From: Bacillus cereus
Lineage (GTDB): Bacteria > Bacillota > Bacilli > Bacillales > Bacillaceae_G
DNA: 64,000 nucleotides
Direction: 5' to 3'
Assembly (NCBI RefSeq): GCF_025917685.1
Contig: NZ_CP089518.1
Coordinates: 2,357,001 to 2,421,000, forward strand
Under the pieces are notes generated by a model that did no database searches, had not been told where the DNA came from, and worked only from the letters and a program-made list of their open reading frames with translations. The translations under genes were made by a program, and so were the position numbers. Of this stretch, positions 17,992 to 27,922 are shown piece by piece; the stretch's first letter is position 1, and each line of letters opens with the position of its first letter.

Positions 17992-18063
17992 ACTACTTCT
18001 GGATTCTGTTGCTGAAAGCGTTTCGGACTCCACTGAATAACAGATGTATATAAGAATAAAAAT

Positions 18064-18103
18064 AGGATGTCAGAACTTATGAGCAAGTTCTGACATCCTA
18101 TTT
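18064..18103. terminator. Intrinsic terminator after MFS gene
   Basis: AGGATGTCAGAACTT pairs perfectly with AAGTTCTGACATCCT, followed by ATTTG. Confidence 0.85.
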
Positions 18104-18181
18104 GTCTCTAGTTTGAGAGCTAAGAGAAATTTTTTTCTTTCGAAAGGATGTATCCTGTAAAAGCATGGTGAAGAATAATAT

Positions 18182-18225
18182 TCAGTGGGGTGCACAGAGT
18201 TCGCATTAATTAAAGTTCACTTTAT
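18182..18225 (+). repeat. Possible remnant of bcr1-like repeat (3' half)
   Basis: TCAGTGGGG, then TTAATTAAAGTTCACTTTAT, resembles the 3' end of the preserved copies (CAGTGGGGG ... GATTAAAGTTTCACTTTAT), with the arm between them scrambled. Supported by one end only. Confidence 0.35.
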
Positions 18226-18265
18226 TTGAAACTAGAAAAGTTAGGTAAATGAATAGATAGTTTAA

Positions 18266-18595
18266 TTATGCTTGTGCTGAAGTAAATAATGACTCCATTT
18301 TTATTTTGCTCTTCTCTCGAATTTCAGCATCAGCATGTCGCATAACATATTTATGTGCGATAGCGATTGCTAAAACATCATCTAACAAGCCAATCCCGAT
18401 AATAGCAGCTATATCTGGAATGAAATCAATTGTTAATACGTAATAGGATAAAGCGGCTAATATTATAAGTTTCGCTTTAGTAGGTAACGCTTTCTTTTTC
18501 ATTGTGTAGAATAAAATAATACTTTCATATACGCTGGATTTACCGAGGTTTACAGAGCTTTTTTTGAATTTTTTCCAAAGTGTCTGTTTCTCCAT
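18266..18595 (-). CDS. YkvA-family small membrane protein (DUF1232)
   Basis: 109 residues from ATG 18595, which follows AAAGGAG; a longer frame to 18643 lacks an RBS. The DUF1232 core is LSYYVLTIDFIPDIAAIIGIGLLDDVLAIAIA, listed here as residues about 48-80: SYYVLTIDFIPD followed by GLLDD. One or two hydrophobic segments. Function of the family is unknown. Monocistronic. Confidence 0.82.
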   Translation of the reverse strand: MEKQTLWKKFKKSSVNLGKSSVYESIILFYTMKKKALPTKAKLIILAALSYYVLTIDFIPDIAAIIGIGLLDDVLAIAIAHKYVMRHADAEIREKSKIKMESLFTSAQA

Positions 18596-18839
18596 ATAAA
18601 CACTCCTTTTACAAAAACATCGATTTTTTAAAAGGATAGACAAAGAAGTAGGGAAATAATCAATTTTATTGTTTTTCTTATTGTATATTCCATAAAAATA
18701 GGGAATTACCTGTTCAAAATAATAGAATGTTGGTTATGTAACGACTCACAGTGTTTTGTTACATAAGTATGTATAGTAAAATATATGTAGACGATTCAGT
18801 TATTATTAAACATTTAATAAGCGGTATGGGGGAAGAAAA

Positions 18840-19526
18840 ATGAAGATAATAGAACTACCAATTGAATTCGAATTTAATGAGAGAAAACAATGTATTTATC
18901 CGAGCTTAATCATATTAAACAATGAATTAACTTTAGTAGATACAGGTTATACAAATTTTTCACCTTTAATTGAAGATGCAATTTTAAAACATGGATATGA
19001 GATGAAAAACTTAAAAAATATAATTATTACTCATTATGATGACGATCATATAGGGTCTTTATACGATTTTAAAGTGAAATATCCTCGAATTAATATAATT
19101 GCGAGTGAAATTGAATCTTACTATATTAGTGGTGATATAAAATCAGAGAGATTGGTTCAAGCTGAAGAAATGTTAGAACGTATGCCAAATGAAGAAAAAG
19201 AATTTGGTAAATGGTTTATACAGCAGTTAAAAAATGTAAGGCATATTCCTGTTGATGAAAAAGTACATGATGGTCAAATGATTTTGAATAATGAATGTAA
19301 AATAGTGACGACGCCAGGGCATACTTCGGGGCATATTTCATTATATTTTCCGAATTTAAACTGTGTAATTACGGGCGATGCAGCGGTTCAAGAGAATCAA
19401 GAATTAGTTATAGCTAATCGGAAGTTTTGTTTAAATATAGAAAAAGCGGAAGAGTCTTTAAAGAAAATTAAAAACCTTAAAGCGACAAGCTATTATTGCT
19501 ATCATGGAGGAAAACTTACTGTATAA
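18840..19526 (+). CDS. Metallo-beta-lactamase-fold hydrolase
   Basis: 228 residues with RBS GGGGGA. Metal ligands are visible: HYDDDH (HxxxDH form of HxHxDH), TPGHTSGH, the ITGDA Asp and a final CYHGG. It lacks a signal peptide, so it is cytosolic and more like glyoxalase II / small-molecule hydrolases than the secreted zinc beta-lactamases. The substrate is not known. Confidence 0.85.
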   Translation: MKIIELPIEFEFNERKQCIYPSLIILNNELTLVDTGYTNFSPLIEDAILKHGYEMKNLKNIIITHYDDDHIGSLYDFKVKYPRINIIASEIESYYISGDIKSERLVQAEEMLERMPNEEKEFGKWFIQQLKNVRHIPVDEKVHDGQMILNNECKIVTTPGHTSGHISLYFPNLNCVITGDAAVQENQELVIANRKFCLNIEKAEESLKKIKNLKATSYYCYHGGKLTV

Positions 19527-19655
19527 AAATTTATATTTGTTCACGAATAATAAAGTCACTTCAAAAATGAAATAGATGTTTAAAAATAGCATTGAAGTAG
19601 TGTCTATTGTTCTCCTATCATTTTTAAAATACAATTAGATAAAAAGGGGAATTAT

Positions 19656-19829
19656 ATGCATAAATTAGTTATTATTGTATTTAGTCTTATGCTAGGGTTT
19701 ATAACGTTCCAAATCCCTGTAGTATCGGAATGGATACAAAACTCAGTCTTTTGGTTAATTGTTATTAGTTTGTTATCATATTCATATAAAAATGATCACA
19801 GTGATAAGAAAGATAAAAATGCTGATTAA
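19656..19829 (+). CDS. Small membrane protein, 57 aa
   Basis: ATG 19656 with AAAAGGGGA upstream. Two hydrophobic stretches (residues 4-21 and 30-42) are followed by a highly charged tail ending KKDKNAD. No family recognised. The good RBS, two-helix pattern and charged tail suggest a genuine small membrane protein. Confidence 0.55.
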   Translation: MHKLVIIVFSLMLGFITFQIPVVSEWIQNSVFWLIVISLLSYSYKNDHSDKKDKNAD

Positions 19830-19899
19830 GAATACTATTAAAAATTTTTTCACTTGTGTTAGCCCATTATTAGGAGGAACACTCGTTATATAAAATATT

Positions 19900-19939
19900 A
19901 AAAACCCGATCTTTCTTATATCGAAAAGATCGGGTTTTT
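19900..19939. terminator. Bidirectional intrinsic terminator
   Basis: AAAAACCCGATCTTT pairs with AAAGATCGGGTTTTT across a short loop. It ends the minus-strand gene at 19938 and could end the plus-strand small gene. Confidence 0.85.
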
Positions 19940-20729
19940 AATTCATAGATTCCGCAATTCTTATCAAATCAGTAACATTGTATTTTCTTTTTATGTATAG
20001 TTTGTTACCAATTGCAATTGTATATTGAAAACCATTCTTCTGAAAGATAAGTTCATATGCTGAATCAAAATGAGGATTATATAATGCTTTTATATTATTT
20101 TTTAAGCTATAGAACTTAGCTCCCCTATGTACATAGAAGCCTAATTTGTTTTGAACTGGTGAAACAGTGATTTTAAAAATCCCATTAATATCTTCATTGT
20201 AGTATTGGAGGTTTAAGTAATCGTTATAGATGTACCCTTGAAATTCGTGAATTTCGAACGGGAATTTTGTAGGAGTAAGTATATGTTCCTTACACTTCAT
20301 TTCATATTCTTTTACAGTAGTAGCTTCTTTCATAAATGGATTCGTTCCATCATAAATTTGATTAATTTGAGATATTTTATTATTCTTTGTTACTATTTCT
20401 AAAATGCAACCGATAGTAAATTCATTATCAGTGTCTTTGGAATAAGAAATAAGAATTGTAGTATCTTCTTTTGGAGATGGTACTATTTTAATTTCATGAA
20501 TAGGTTTGTCCTTTTGGAAAGTAGGTAGTTCAACTCCTTCTGTTACATATGACTGCATTAATTTTTTATCATTTTTGAGTAAAGCATGTTTGAATTCACT
20601 GATTACATCTGTTTGAGATTTCGCCATTATAATTGTGGTGGATTGAAAATATAGTAAGAAAAATATGCAGAAAATCTTTATTAATGTAGTGGTCAATTTT
20701 ATCACCCTATAATTATATTTCCGTAACAT
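19938..20729 (-). CDS. Secreted or membrane-anchored hypothetical protein
   Basis: 263 residues. The hydrophobic stretch at about 11-35 (LTTTLIKIFCIFFLLYF) is a signal peptide or anchor. The rest is a hydrophilic beta-rich extracellular protein; residues 37-120 (SEFKHALLKNDKKLMQSYV) resemble an NTF2/DUF-type stress sensor fold, but I do not recognise a family. The RBS is weak. It is divergent from the next small gene. Confidence 0.65.
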   Translation of the reverse strand: MLRKYNYRVIKLTTTLIKIFCIFFLLYFQSTTIIMAKSQTDVISEFKHALLKNDKKLMQSYVTEGVELPTFQKDKPIHEIKIVPSPKEDTTILISYSKDTDNEFTIGCILEIVTKNNKISQINQIYDGTNPFMKEATTVKEYEMKCKEHILTPTKFPFEIHEFQGYIYNDYLNLQYYNEDINGIFKITVSPVQNKLGFYVHRGAKFYSLKNNIKALYNPHFDSAYELIFQKNGFQYTIAIGNKLYIKRKYNVTDLIRIAESMN

Positions 20730-20789
20730 TGAAATATATATGTATGGGAGAACGTATATACTTTAAAAGTGGTTATAGGAGGGAGGAAC

Positions 20790-21059
20790 GTGGGTTCGTT
20801 ATTTGATGTAATAGCAAATGTTATTTTGTTTTATCCTCGAAATGATATGAAATTAAAACATCATATCGCAAAATTAAGTGAATTTGAGTGGTTTCGAAGG
20901 CTACACGAAGATACAAAGTATACAAGATTAATTTGGAGTAATAGAAAAATTAAAAGGTTCATTTTGTCTTCTACTAACATGGAAGCATTAATAAATTCCG
21001 AGAAAAAGCAAAAAGAATTTGTCCACCTAGTACATGATGAATATAAAAAAAGAAGATAA
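20790..21059 (+). CDS. Hypothetical protein, 89 aa
   Basis: GTG 20790 is chosen because AGGAGGGAGG lies directly upstream; a GTG at 20769 would place the RBS inside the coding region. The product is basic and helical (MGSLFDVIANVILFYPRNDMK at the start) with no membrane segment. No family recognised. It ends 82 bp before a DEAD-box helicase. Confidence 0.65.
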   Translation: MGSLFDVIANVILFYPRNDMKLKHHIAKLSEFEWFRRLHEDTKYTRLIWSNRKIKRFILSSTNMEALINSEKKQKEFVHLVHDEYKKRR

Positions 21060-21141
21060 GAATTTTTTTATTTTTCATATTTGGCGAAACAAATGGTACA
21101 ATGAAAGCTAATGTGAAAAATAAGGAAAAGAAGTGGTCTAT

Positions 21142-22497
21142 TTGAAAAACTTTTTAGAATTAGGAATTAGTGAAACGTTTAATCATACATTACGTGAAAA
21201 TGGAATTACAGAAGCAACACCGATTCAGGAGAAAGCAATTCCTGTTATACTGTCAGGTAAAGATATAATTGGTCAAGCAAAAACTGGAACAGGTAAAACA
21301 CTCGCATTCGTTTTACCTATTTTAGAAAAAATCGATCCAGAGTCTAGTGATGTTCAGGCTTTAATTGTTGCACCAACAAGGGAACTAGCACTGCAAATTA
21401 CAACTGAAATTAAAAAAATGCTTGTTCAAAGAGAAGATATTAATGTACTAGCGATTTACGGCGGACAAGATGTAGCGCAACAATTGAGAAAGTTAAAAGG
21501 TAATACACATATTGTTGTAGCAACACCAGGACGATTATTAGATCATATACGACGTGAAACAATTGATTTAAGTAATCTTTCAACGATTGTACTAGATGAA
21601 GCAGATCAAATGCTTTATTTCGGTTTCTTATATGATATTGAAGATATTTTAGATGAGACACCTGGTAGTAAACAAACGATGTTATTCTCAGCAACGATGC
21701 CAAAAGATATTAAAAAATTGGCGAAACGTTATATGGATGAGCCGCAAATGATTCAAGTACAAAGTGAAGAAGTAACGGTAGATACAATTGAGCAGCGTGT
21801 CATTGAGACGACAGATCGTGCAAAGCCAGATGCACTTCGTTTTGTTATGGATCGTGATCAGCCATTTTTAGCAGTTATTTTCTGTCGTACAAAGGTTAGA
21901 GCAAGTAAGCTTTATGATAATTTAAAAGGACTAGGTTATAATTGTGCTGAACTTCATGGTGATATACCTCAAGCGAAACGTGAAAGAGTTATGAAGAGTT
22001 TCCGCGAAGCTAAAATTCAGTACTTAATCGCAACGGATGTAGCAGCTCGTGGACTTGATGTAGATGGTGTAACGCACGTATTTAACTTTGATATCCCTGA
22101 AGATGTAGAAAGTTATATTCACCGCATTGGCCGAACAGGACGTGCAGGTGGATCAGGTCTTGCAATTACGTTCGTTGCAGCGAAAGATGAAAAACATTTA
22201 GAAGAAATTGAAAAAACGCTTGGTGCACCAATACAAAGACAAATAATCGAACAACCGATGATAAAAAATGTAGATGAAAATGGAAAACCGGTACAAAAGC
22301 CGGCTCCAAAGAAATCAGGTCAATATCGTCAAAGAGATAGCCGTGAAGGTTCAAGAAGTGAATCAAGACGTGATTCGAGAAATAGCTCAAGAAGTGATTC
22401 AAGAAATAGTTCGAGAATTGATAACAATCGATCATTTAATAAGCCAAGTAATAAAAAAGGTAGTACAAAACAAGGTCAGCAAAGACGTGGCCGTTAA
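21142..22497 (+). CDS. DEAD-box ATP-dependent RNA helicase
   Basis: 451 residues from TTG 21142 (GAAGTGG upstream; GTG 21133 is also possible). All helicase motifs are present: Q motif (TPIQEKAI), I AKTGTGKT, Ia PTRELA, Ib TPGR, II DEAD (VLDEADQM), [36 protein letters not shown]. The C-terminal tail of about 70 residues is rich in Arg/Ser repeats ([10 protein letters not shown] repeated) and Gly/Lys, typical of the RNA-binding tails of the Csh helicases used in ribosome assembly and cold growth. Which Csh paralog it is cannot be settled by eye. Confidence 0.92.
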   Translation: MKNFLELGISETFNHTLRENGITEATPIQEKAIPVILSGKDIIGQAKTGTGKTLAFVLPILEKIDPESSDVQALIVAPTRELALQITTEIKKMLVQREDINVLAIYGGQDVAQQLRKLKGNTHIVVATPGRLLDHIRRETIDLSNLSTIVLDEADQMLYFGFLYDIEDILDETPGSKQTMLFSATMPKDIKKLAKRYMDEPQMIQVQSEEVTVDTIEQRVIETTDRAKPDALRFVMDRDQPFLAVIFCRTKVRASKLYDNLKGLGYNCAELHGDIPQAKRERVMKSFREAKIQYLIATDVAARGLDVDGVTHVFNFDIPEDVESYIHRIGRTGRAGGSGLAITFVAAKDEKHLEEIEKTLGAPIQRQIIEQPMIKNVDENGKPVQKPAPKKSGQYRQRDSREGSRSESRRDSRNSSRSDSRNSSRIDNNRSFNKPSNKKGSTKQGQQRRGR

Positions 22498-22510
22498 ACA
22501 GTTATTATTC

Positions 22511-22544
22511 AAAAAGAGTCGCAAAGCGTTGCGGCTCTTTTTTG
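22511..22544 (+). terminator. Intrinsic terminator after helicase gene
   Basis: AAAAAGAGTCGCAA pairs with TTGCGGCTCTTTTT (one G-T), followed by T-run. Confidence 0.85.
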
Positions 22545-22714
22545 TTTTTATGCAACGAAGTCGATATAAGTACAAGAGTGATTGCATAGAAACAACCTTT
22601 AAAATTTCATTCACCGTATTAAAAAATTTAAAATTCATAAAGGAAATAGAAAGTAGGATGGTGTATATGTACAATAATAGGAAACTTTTTACTAACTAAA
22701 CATATAATTTAAAT

Positions 22715-22731
22715 AGACCGACAGTCGGTCT
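22715..22731. promoter_or_regulatory. TetR operator 1
   Basis: AGACCGACAGTCGGTCT, a perfect 17-bp palindrome centred on one base, 20 bp before the tetR start. The identical sequence recurs at 23409 before the MFS gene. Confidence 0.88.
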
Positions 22732-22750
22732 GATGGGAAGGAGAACTTGA

Positions 22751-23386
22751 ATGCGAATAGTAAAGGAGTATGAGGAGCGTAGAAAGGAAATTTTAGAAAC
22801 TGCTGAACGTTTGTTTGTTACGAAAGGTTATACGAAAACAACAGTAAATGACATTTTAAAAGAGATAGGGATAGCGAAGGGGACGTTTTATCACTATTTT
22901 AAGTCGAAAGAAGAAGTAATGGATGAGATCATTATGAGGATCATTAAAGATGATGTTGCTAAAGCGAAAATAATCGTCTCTAATCCAAATATCCCAGTAT
23001 TAGAAAAGTTATTTCGAGTTTTAATGGAGCAATCGCCAAAATCAGGGGATGTAAAAGATAAAATGATTGAGCAATTTCATCAGCCAAATAATGCAGAAAT
23101 GCATCAAAAAAGTTTAGTGCAATCCATTATACATTTATCTCCTGTATTAACAGAAGTTTTAGTGCAAGGAATTGAAGAAGGAATATTTTCTACTCAATAT
23201 CCACAAGAAACGATTGAACTATTACTATCCTCAGCGCAAGTTATATTTGATGATGGGTTATTCCAATGGAAACCTGAAGAAATGATGAGGAGAGCGAAAG
23301 CATATATTAAAATGATGGAAGCCTCTGTTGGAGCGAAAGAAGGATCCTTTGATTATATGATAGAGGTTTTAATGAAACAGAAATAA
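22751..23386 (+). CDS. TetR/AcrR-family transcriptional regulator
   Basis: 211 residues. The N-terminal HTH (AERLFVTKGYTKTTVNDILKEIGIAKGTFYHYFKSKEEV) has the typical TetR form, listed in pieces: LFVTKGYTKTTV then GIAKGTFYHYFKSKE. The C-terminal helical domain binds ligand. RBS GAAGGAG. The identical palindromes before its own gene and before the next gene indicate autorepression and repression of the MFS-ABC operon downstream. Confidence 0.93.
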   Translation: MRIVKEYEERRKEILETAERLFVTKGYTKTTVNDILKEIGIAKGTFYHYFKSKEEVMDEIIMRIIKDDVAKAKIIVSNPNIPVLEKLFRVLMEQSPKSGDVKDKMIEQFHQPNNAEMHQKSLVQSIIHLSPVLTEVLVQGIEEGIFSTQYPQETIELLLSSAQVIFDDGLFQWKPEEMMRRAKAYIKMMEASVGAKEGSFDYMIEVLMKQK

Positions 23387-23408
23387 TAGTTTTCTGTTTG
23401 TATATTAT

Positions 23409-23425
23409 AGACCGACAGTCGGTCT
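23409..23425. promoter_or_regulatory. TetR operator 2
   Basis: Second identical copy of AGACCGACAGTCGGTCT, 23 bp before the MFS start codon in the tetR-MFS gap of only 61 bp. A separate regulated promoter for the transporters is implied. Confidence 0.88.
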
Positions 23426-23447
23426 AAATTAAAGGGAGGGTGTGATT

Positions 23448-24695
23448 ATGATGTCTATTAGTATAAAACCTTCGATGAAAGATTTTTATTTAATGGTGAG
23501 TGGGCAAATTATTACTATTTTAGGTTCAACACTTTTACGTTTTGCTTTGTCATTATATGTACTAGATATAACAGGGCGTGCTGATATATTCGCAGGACTA
23601 TATGCGGTAACGAGTATTCCATTTTTGCTAGCCCCTTTTGGCGGAGCGATAGCAGATCGTTTCAATCGCCGTAATTTAATGGTTATTTTTGATTTTATAA
23701 ACGCTGCGATTGTATTAAGCTTTATAGTTTTATTATTTATTGGATCTGTATCTATTATATTGATTGGAACAATTATGTTTTTACTAGCAATCATCAGTGC
23801 AATGTACGCACCAGTTGTAATGGCGAGTATTCCTCAATTAGTTCCAGAGAAAAAGTTAGAACAAGCGAACGGTATCGTAAATGGTGTGCAAGCGTTATCT
23901 AATATAGTTGCCCCTGTATTAGGAGGAATATTGTACGGCATAATTGGTTTGAAAATGCTCGTAATAATAAGTTGCCTCGCTTTCTTTTTATCTGCGATTT
24001 TAGAAATGTTTATTAAAATACCATTTATAAAAAGAGCGCAAGAAAGCCATATAATACCGACAATTGTAAAGGATATGAAAGAAGGATTTATATATGTTTT
24101 AAAACAGCCATTTATTTTGAAGGCTATGTTACTTGCAGCTTTACTAAACTTAATTTTGACACCGTTATTTGTTGTTGGAGGACCTATTATTTTACGAGTA
24201 ACTATGCAGAGTAGCGATACGATGTATGGAATTGGGATGGGGTTAATTGATTTTGCAACCATATTAGGTGCATTGTCAATCGGTTTTTTTGCTAAAAAGT
24301 TACAGATGAAAACATTATATTATTGGATGCTTATTATAGCTCTATTAGTAATACCAGTGGCGCTATCAGTCACACCATTTATTCTTAATTTAGGACACTA
24401 CCCACCATTTATCCTCTTTATACTTTCTTCTATTCTAATTGCAATGATTATGACGATTGTATCCATCTATGTGATTACTGTAGTTCAAAAGAAAACACCA
24501 AATGAAAACCTAGGAAAGGTAATGGCAATTATAACAGCGGTATCTCAATGTATGGCGCCAATTGGGCAAGTTGTTTATGGTTTTATGTTTGAAGAATTCA
24601 GTGTGAAAATTTATTTACCTATATTAGCTATTAGTCTAATAATGATAATAATAGCGATAGTGACGAAGAAAATATTATGGAATGAAGGGAACTAG
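23448..24695 (+). CDS. MFS efflux transporter (EntS/macrolide-efflux-like)
   Basis: 415 residues from ATG 23448, with GGAGGG 7 bases upstream. Twelve helices; the loop 2-3 motif is GGAIADRFNRRNLM and the loop 8-9 region follows the MFS_3/MFS_1 pattern of exporters. It is the first gene of a three-gene transporter operon under TetR control, followed after 6 bp by an ABC permease. Substrate unknown, probably an amphipathic drug or peptide. Confidence 0.88.
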   Translation: MMSISIKPSMKDFYLMVSGQIITILGSTLLRFALSLYVLDITGRADIFAGLYAVTSIPFLLAPFGGAIADRFNRRNLMVIFDFINAAIVLSFIVLLFIGSVSIILIGTIMFLLAIISAMYAPVVMASIPQLVPEKKLEQANGIVNGVQALSNIVAPVLGGILYGIIGLKMLVIISCLAFFLSAILEMFIKIPFIKRAQESHIIPTIVKDMKEGFIYVLKQPFILKAMLLAALLNLILTPLFVVGGPIILRVTMQSSDTMYGIGMGLIDFATILGALSIGFFAKKLQMKTLYYWMLIIALLVIPVALSVTPFILNLGHYPPFILFILSSILIAMIMTIVSIYVITVVQKKTPNENLGKVMAIITAVSQCMAPIGQVVYGFMFEEFSVKIYLPILAISLIMIIIAIVTKKILWNEGN

Positions 24696-24701
24696 CTTAA
24701 T

Positions 24702-27041
24702 ATGATTAGGAAAATGTTAAAAAGAGATTTCTCTCAAAATAAAATGATAATTACCATTTTATTTATGTTTATCATGTTATCGAGTCTGTTAATGGCTAGT
24801 GCTTCAAGTAACGTTATAAATCTATTGAACTCAATGGAGCAATTGTTTAAAGTATCAAACGCACCACACTTCGTACAAATGCATGCTGGAGAAATAAATC
24901 AAAAGTCAATTGATTCATTTGTTGCAAAAACTTCTTTTGTAAAAAAGCAGCAAACGGCAGAGATGATTCAAGTAGGCGGATCTAACATTTTTATAAAGAA
25001 GAGAAATCAAGCGGAACATAATAGTGTAATGGACATTAGTCTCGTTAAACAAAATACTAATTTTGACTTTTTATTAGATTTAAATAATGAAGTGGTTGAT
25101 GTTAGGAAAGGGGAAATAGGTGTACCAATTTATTATATGCAAAAATATAATTTGCGTATTGGAGATAAAATATGGGTTGTTAAAAATAATAATGAACTAG
25201 AATTTACTATTTCGGCATTTGTTCGTGATGTTCAAATGAGCCCATCAATTGTTAGTTCAAAACGATTTGTAATAAGCGATGAAGACTTCGAAAGAATAAA
25301 AAGAAATTTTGGAGAAAGCGAATATCTTATTGAATTTCAGCTAACAGATTTAGATAAAATAAATGTATTTGAAACTTTATACGAGTCATCGAACTTACCT
25401 CAAAAAGGTCCCTCTATTACTTATTCACTCTTTAAAACACTCAATTCATTAGCAGATGGAACAATAGCTGCAGTACTTATCATAATAAGTGCATTATTAA
25501 TGCTAATCGCGATTTTATGTATTAGATTTACGATTATGACTTCAATGGAAGAAGATTATCGGGAAATTGGTGTTATGAAAGCTATCGGCATTACAAGTAA
25601 AGAGATTCAAAAATTATATGTAACAAAATATATTGTTATTGCTGCTAGCGGATGTATATGTGGATATATTTTTTCATTATTTGTTACAAAAATATTCACC
25701 TCTAATATCTCACTTTATATGGGAACAGCAAATACAAGTATTTTACATTTTATTGTACCATTAATAGTTATAACTCTGCTATTTATAGCAGTTATCCTTT
25801 TCTGTCGTATCATTTTGCGAAATTTCAGGAGAATTACAGCAATAGATGCTTTACGATCAAGAGATAATCTAGGAAAGAGGAAGTTTAAAAGTTCTTTTTC
25901 TCTCTATCAAACTAAAATTACAAATGTAAATATATTTATTGGTATACAAGATGTAGTAAAACGATTTAAGTTATATCGCGTATTAAGTATCGTTTTAATC
26001 ATAGCTGTATTTATGATTGTTGTACCTGTTAATTGTTTGTATACGATTCAGTCACCGAAGTTTGTAAATTATATGGGAACAGGAAAAAGTGATATTCGAA
26101 TAGATTTACAGCAAACTGAAAATATAGAGAAACGATTTAAGGACGTCATATCATATTTACGAAATGATGAAGAAGTAGAAAAATATGCAGCATTTGTAAC
26201 GAGTACATTTAAAATAGTAAAAGCTGATGGTACACATGAAAACTTAAATGTAGAAGTGGGAGACTTCACTAAATTTCCATTAGACTTTATTCAAGGTATG
26301 GCACCAAAAAATGAAAATGAAATTTCTCTTTCTTATATGAACGCAAATGAATTAAAAAAGAATGTAGGGGATAAGATTGTTTTATTTGTAGAAGGAAAAG
26401 AGAAAGCATTAACTATTAGTGGTATGTACCAAGATGTAACGAATGGTGGGAAAACAGCTAAAGCGAGCTTCTCTTATAATAAAGAAAATATATTATGGTA
26501 TGTAGTAAATGTAGATATGAAGCCTACTGTGAATCTGCAAGAAAAAGTGAAGGAATATAAACACAATTTTCATTCTGCAAAAATAACAGATACGGATGAT
26601 TATTTAACGCAAACTTTAGGAGAAACAATTAAACAATTAAGACTCGTAACTCAAGTAGCTATTTTGATTGCGATATTGATATCAGTTTTAATTACTGCGA
26701 TGTTTTTTAAAATGCAATTGGCAAAAGACTCTTCGCAAATATTAATTATGAAAAGTATAGGCTTTTCTTACAAGGATATTCGTATACAGTATATAACTCG
26801 TTCTATTGCTATAGTGTTAATTGGTATTTTAACAGGGACATTTCTAGCTGCTACGTTTGGAGAAATGTTAGTAAGTTGGTTAGGCTCATTTATAGGAATG
26901 GCTCACATAAAATTTATTGTTAATCCAATCGTATCTTACGTAATATGTCCAGCTATTTTATTTATATCTGTGGCCGCAACATCATTTTTCAGTAGTTTTA
27001 CTGTGAAACAAACAAATGATTTAAAAGGAAATGGGGAGTAG
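24702..27041 (+). CDS. FtsX-like ABC transporter permease (MacB/LolC type)
   Basis: 779 residues. An N-terminal helix (about 15-35) precedes a MacB-like periplasm-type extracellular domain. FtsX domains follow at about 255-380, with MEEDYREIGVMKAIGITSKEI, and 640-770, with SSQILIMKSIGFSYKDI, separated by a second extracellular domain (470-630). This two-FtsX layout matches Gram-positive permeases of bacitracin/antimicrobial-peptide detoxification and lipoprotein-type extrusion. The start is 6 bp after the MFS stop with AGCTTAAT and no strong RBS, so translation is probably coupled. Confidence 0.87.
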   Translation: MIRKMLKRDFSQNKMIITILFMFIMLSSLLMASASSNVINLLNSMEQLFKVSNAPHFVQMHAGEINQKSIDSFVAKTSFVKKQQTAEMIQVGGSNIFIKKRNQAEHNSVMDISLVKQNTNFDFLLDLNNEVVDVRKGEIGVPIYYMQKYNLRIGDKIWVVKNNNELEFTISAFVRDVQMSPSIVSSKRFVISDEDFERIKRNFGESEYLIEFQLTDLDKINVFETLYESSNLPQKGPSITYSLFKTLNSLADGTIAAVLIIISALLMLIAILCIRFTIMTSMEEDYREIGVMKAIGITSKEIQKLYVTKYIVIAASGCICGYIFSLFVTKIFTSNISLYMGTANTSILHFIVPLIVITLLFIAVILFCRIILRNFRRITAIDALRSRDNLGKRKFKSSFSLYQTKITNVNIFIGIQDVVKRFKLYRVLSIVLIIAVFMIVVPVNCLYTIQSPKFVNYMGTGKSDIRIDLQQTENIEKRFKDVISYLRNDEEVEKYAAFVTSTFKIVKADGTHENLNVEVGDFTKFPLDFIQGMAPKNENEISLSYMNANELKKNVGDKIVLFVEGKEKALTISGMYQDVTNGGKTAKASFSYNKENILWYVVNVDMKPTVNLQEKVKEYKHNFHSAKITDTDDYLTQTLGETIKQLRLVTQVAILIAILISVLITAMFFKMQLAKDSSQILIMKSIGFSYKDIRIQYITRSIAIVLIGILTGTFLAATFGEMLVSWLGSFIGMAHIKFIVNPIVSYVICPAILFISVAATSFFSSFTVKQTNDLKGNGE

Positions 27042-27053
27042 GAGGTGTGTAAT

Positions 27054-27815
27054 TTGAAAAAAATTTTAGAAGTAAAACAATTAAATAAAAAATACTCAAT
27101 AGATGGAAACAGAAATTATCATGTGTTAAAAAATATAGATTTAGAGATAAATGAAGGAGAGTTTGTATCGGTCATGGGACCATCGGGTTCTGGGAAATCG
27201 ACGTTACTATATAATATTAGTGGAATGGATCAAATGTCATCAGGAAGTGTGAAAATTAATAGTAAAGAAATATCATGTATGAAAGAAGTGGCATTAGCAA
27301 AAATACGTCTTAATGAAATAGGATTTATTTTTCAACAAAGTAATCTTCTTAGAAATTTGAATCTACTTGATAATATCATCTTGTCAGCATATTTAGCGAA
27401 ATGCGAGAGTAAGAAAACGATAAATAAACGTGCTTTTGAATTGATGGAAAAGATGGGGATAAGCGATATAGCGACCCATTATATAACCGAATCATCTGGA
27501 GGACAATTACAAAGAGTCTCCATTTGTAGAGCGCTCATCAATAATCCAAATATTATTTTTGCTGATGAACCAACCGGTGCCCTAAATTTAAAATCAACAG
27601 AAGAGGTAATGCAAATATTATTAAATATTAACCGTGATGGAACTACTATTATGTTAGTGACTCATGATGTAAAGGTAGCAGCGAAAACAGAAAGAGTCCT
27701 ATTTATGGTGGACGGAGAAATTGTAAGTGAAATACAGTTAGGTAAGCTTAGGAACGATGATTTAAAAGCGCGAGAAGAGAAGTTGTTAAAATGGTTATCT
27801 ATACTTGGATTTTAA
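27054..27815 (+). CDS. ABC transporter ATP-binding protein (LolD/MacB type)
   Basis: 253 residues from TTG 27054; AGGAGG at 27040-27045 gives the right spacing, while GTG 27045 overlaps the RBS. Walker A is GPSGSGKST, the Q-loop is FIFQQSNLL, Walker B IIFADEPTGAL and the H-loop VTHD. The signature reads ESSGGQLQR, with Ser in place of the usual Leu of LSGGQ. It powers the neighbouring FtsX permease. The gene starts 12 bp after the permease stop. Confidence 0.9.
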   Translation: MKKILEVKQLNKKYSIDGNRNYHVLKNIDLEINEGEFVSVMGPSGSGKSTLLYNISGMDQMSSGSVKINSKEISCMKEVALAKIRLNEIGFIFQQSNLLRNLNLLDNIILSAYLAKCESKKTINKRAFELMEKMGISDIATHYITESSGGQLQRVSICRALINNPNIIFADEPTGALNLKSTEEVMQILLNINRDGTTIMLVTHDVKVAAKTERVLFMVDGEIVSEIQLGKLRNDDLKAREEKLLKWLSILGF

Positions 27816-27830
27816 AGAGAGAATATTTTT

Positions 27831-27858
27831 GACTCCTATTGAATGTAGGAGTTTTTTC
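27831..27858 (+). terminator. Intrinsic terminator of the TetR-controlled operon
   Basis: ACTCCTA / TAGGAGT 7-bp stem followed by TTTTTTCTTTG. Confidence 0.7.
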
Positions 27859-27922
27859 TTTGTCAGAAAATCAAAAAGGATATATAATAATTTTCTGACT
27901 ATTGAAACGTGGAGGCGTACAA

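Noticed and set aside
18005..18025. CcpA cre-like sequence (TGAAAGCGTTTCGG)
   Set aside because: Right half does not match the cre consensus, and it lies downstream of the MFS gene, away from any promoter.
22274..22699. 141-codon frame overlapping the helicase tail
   Set aside because: It runs in another frame through the Arg/Ser-rich repeats and across the terminator; low-complexity shadow.
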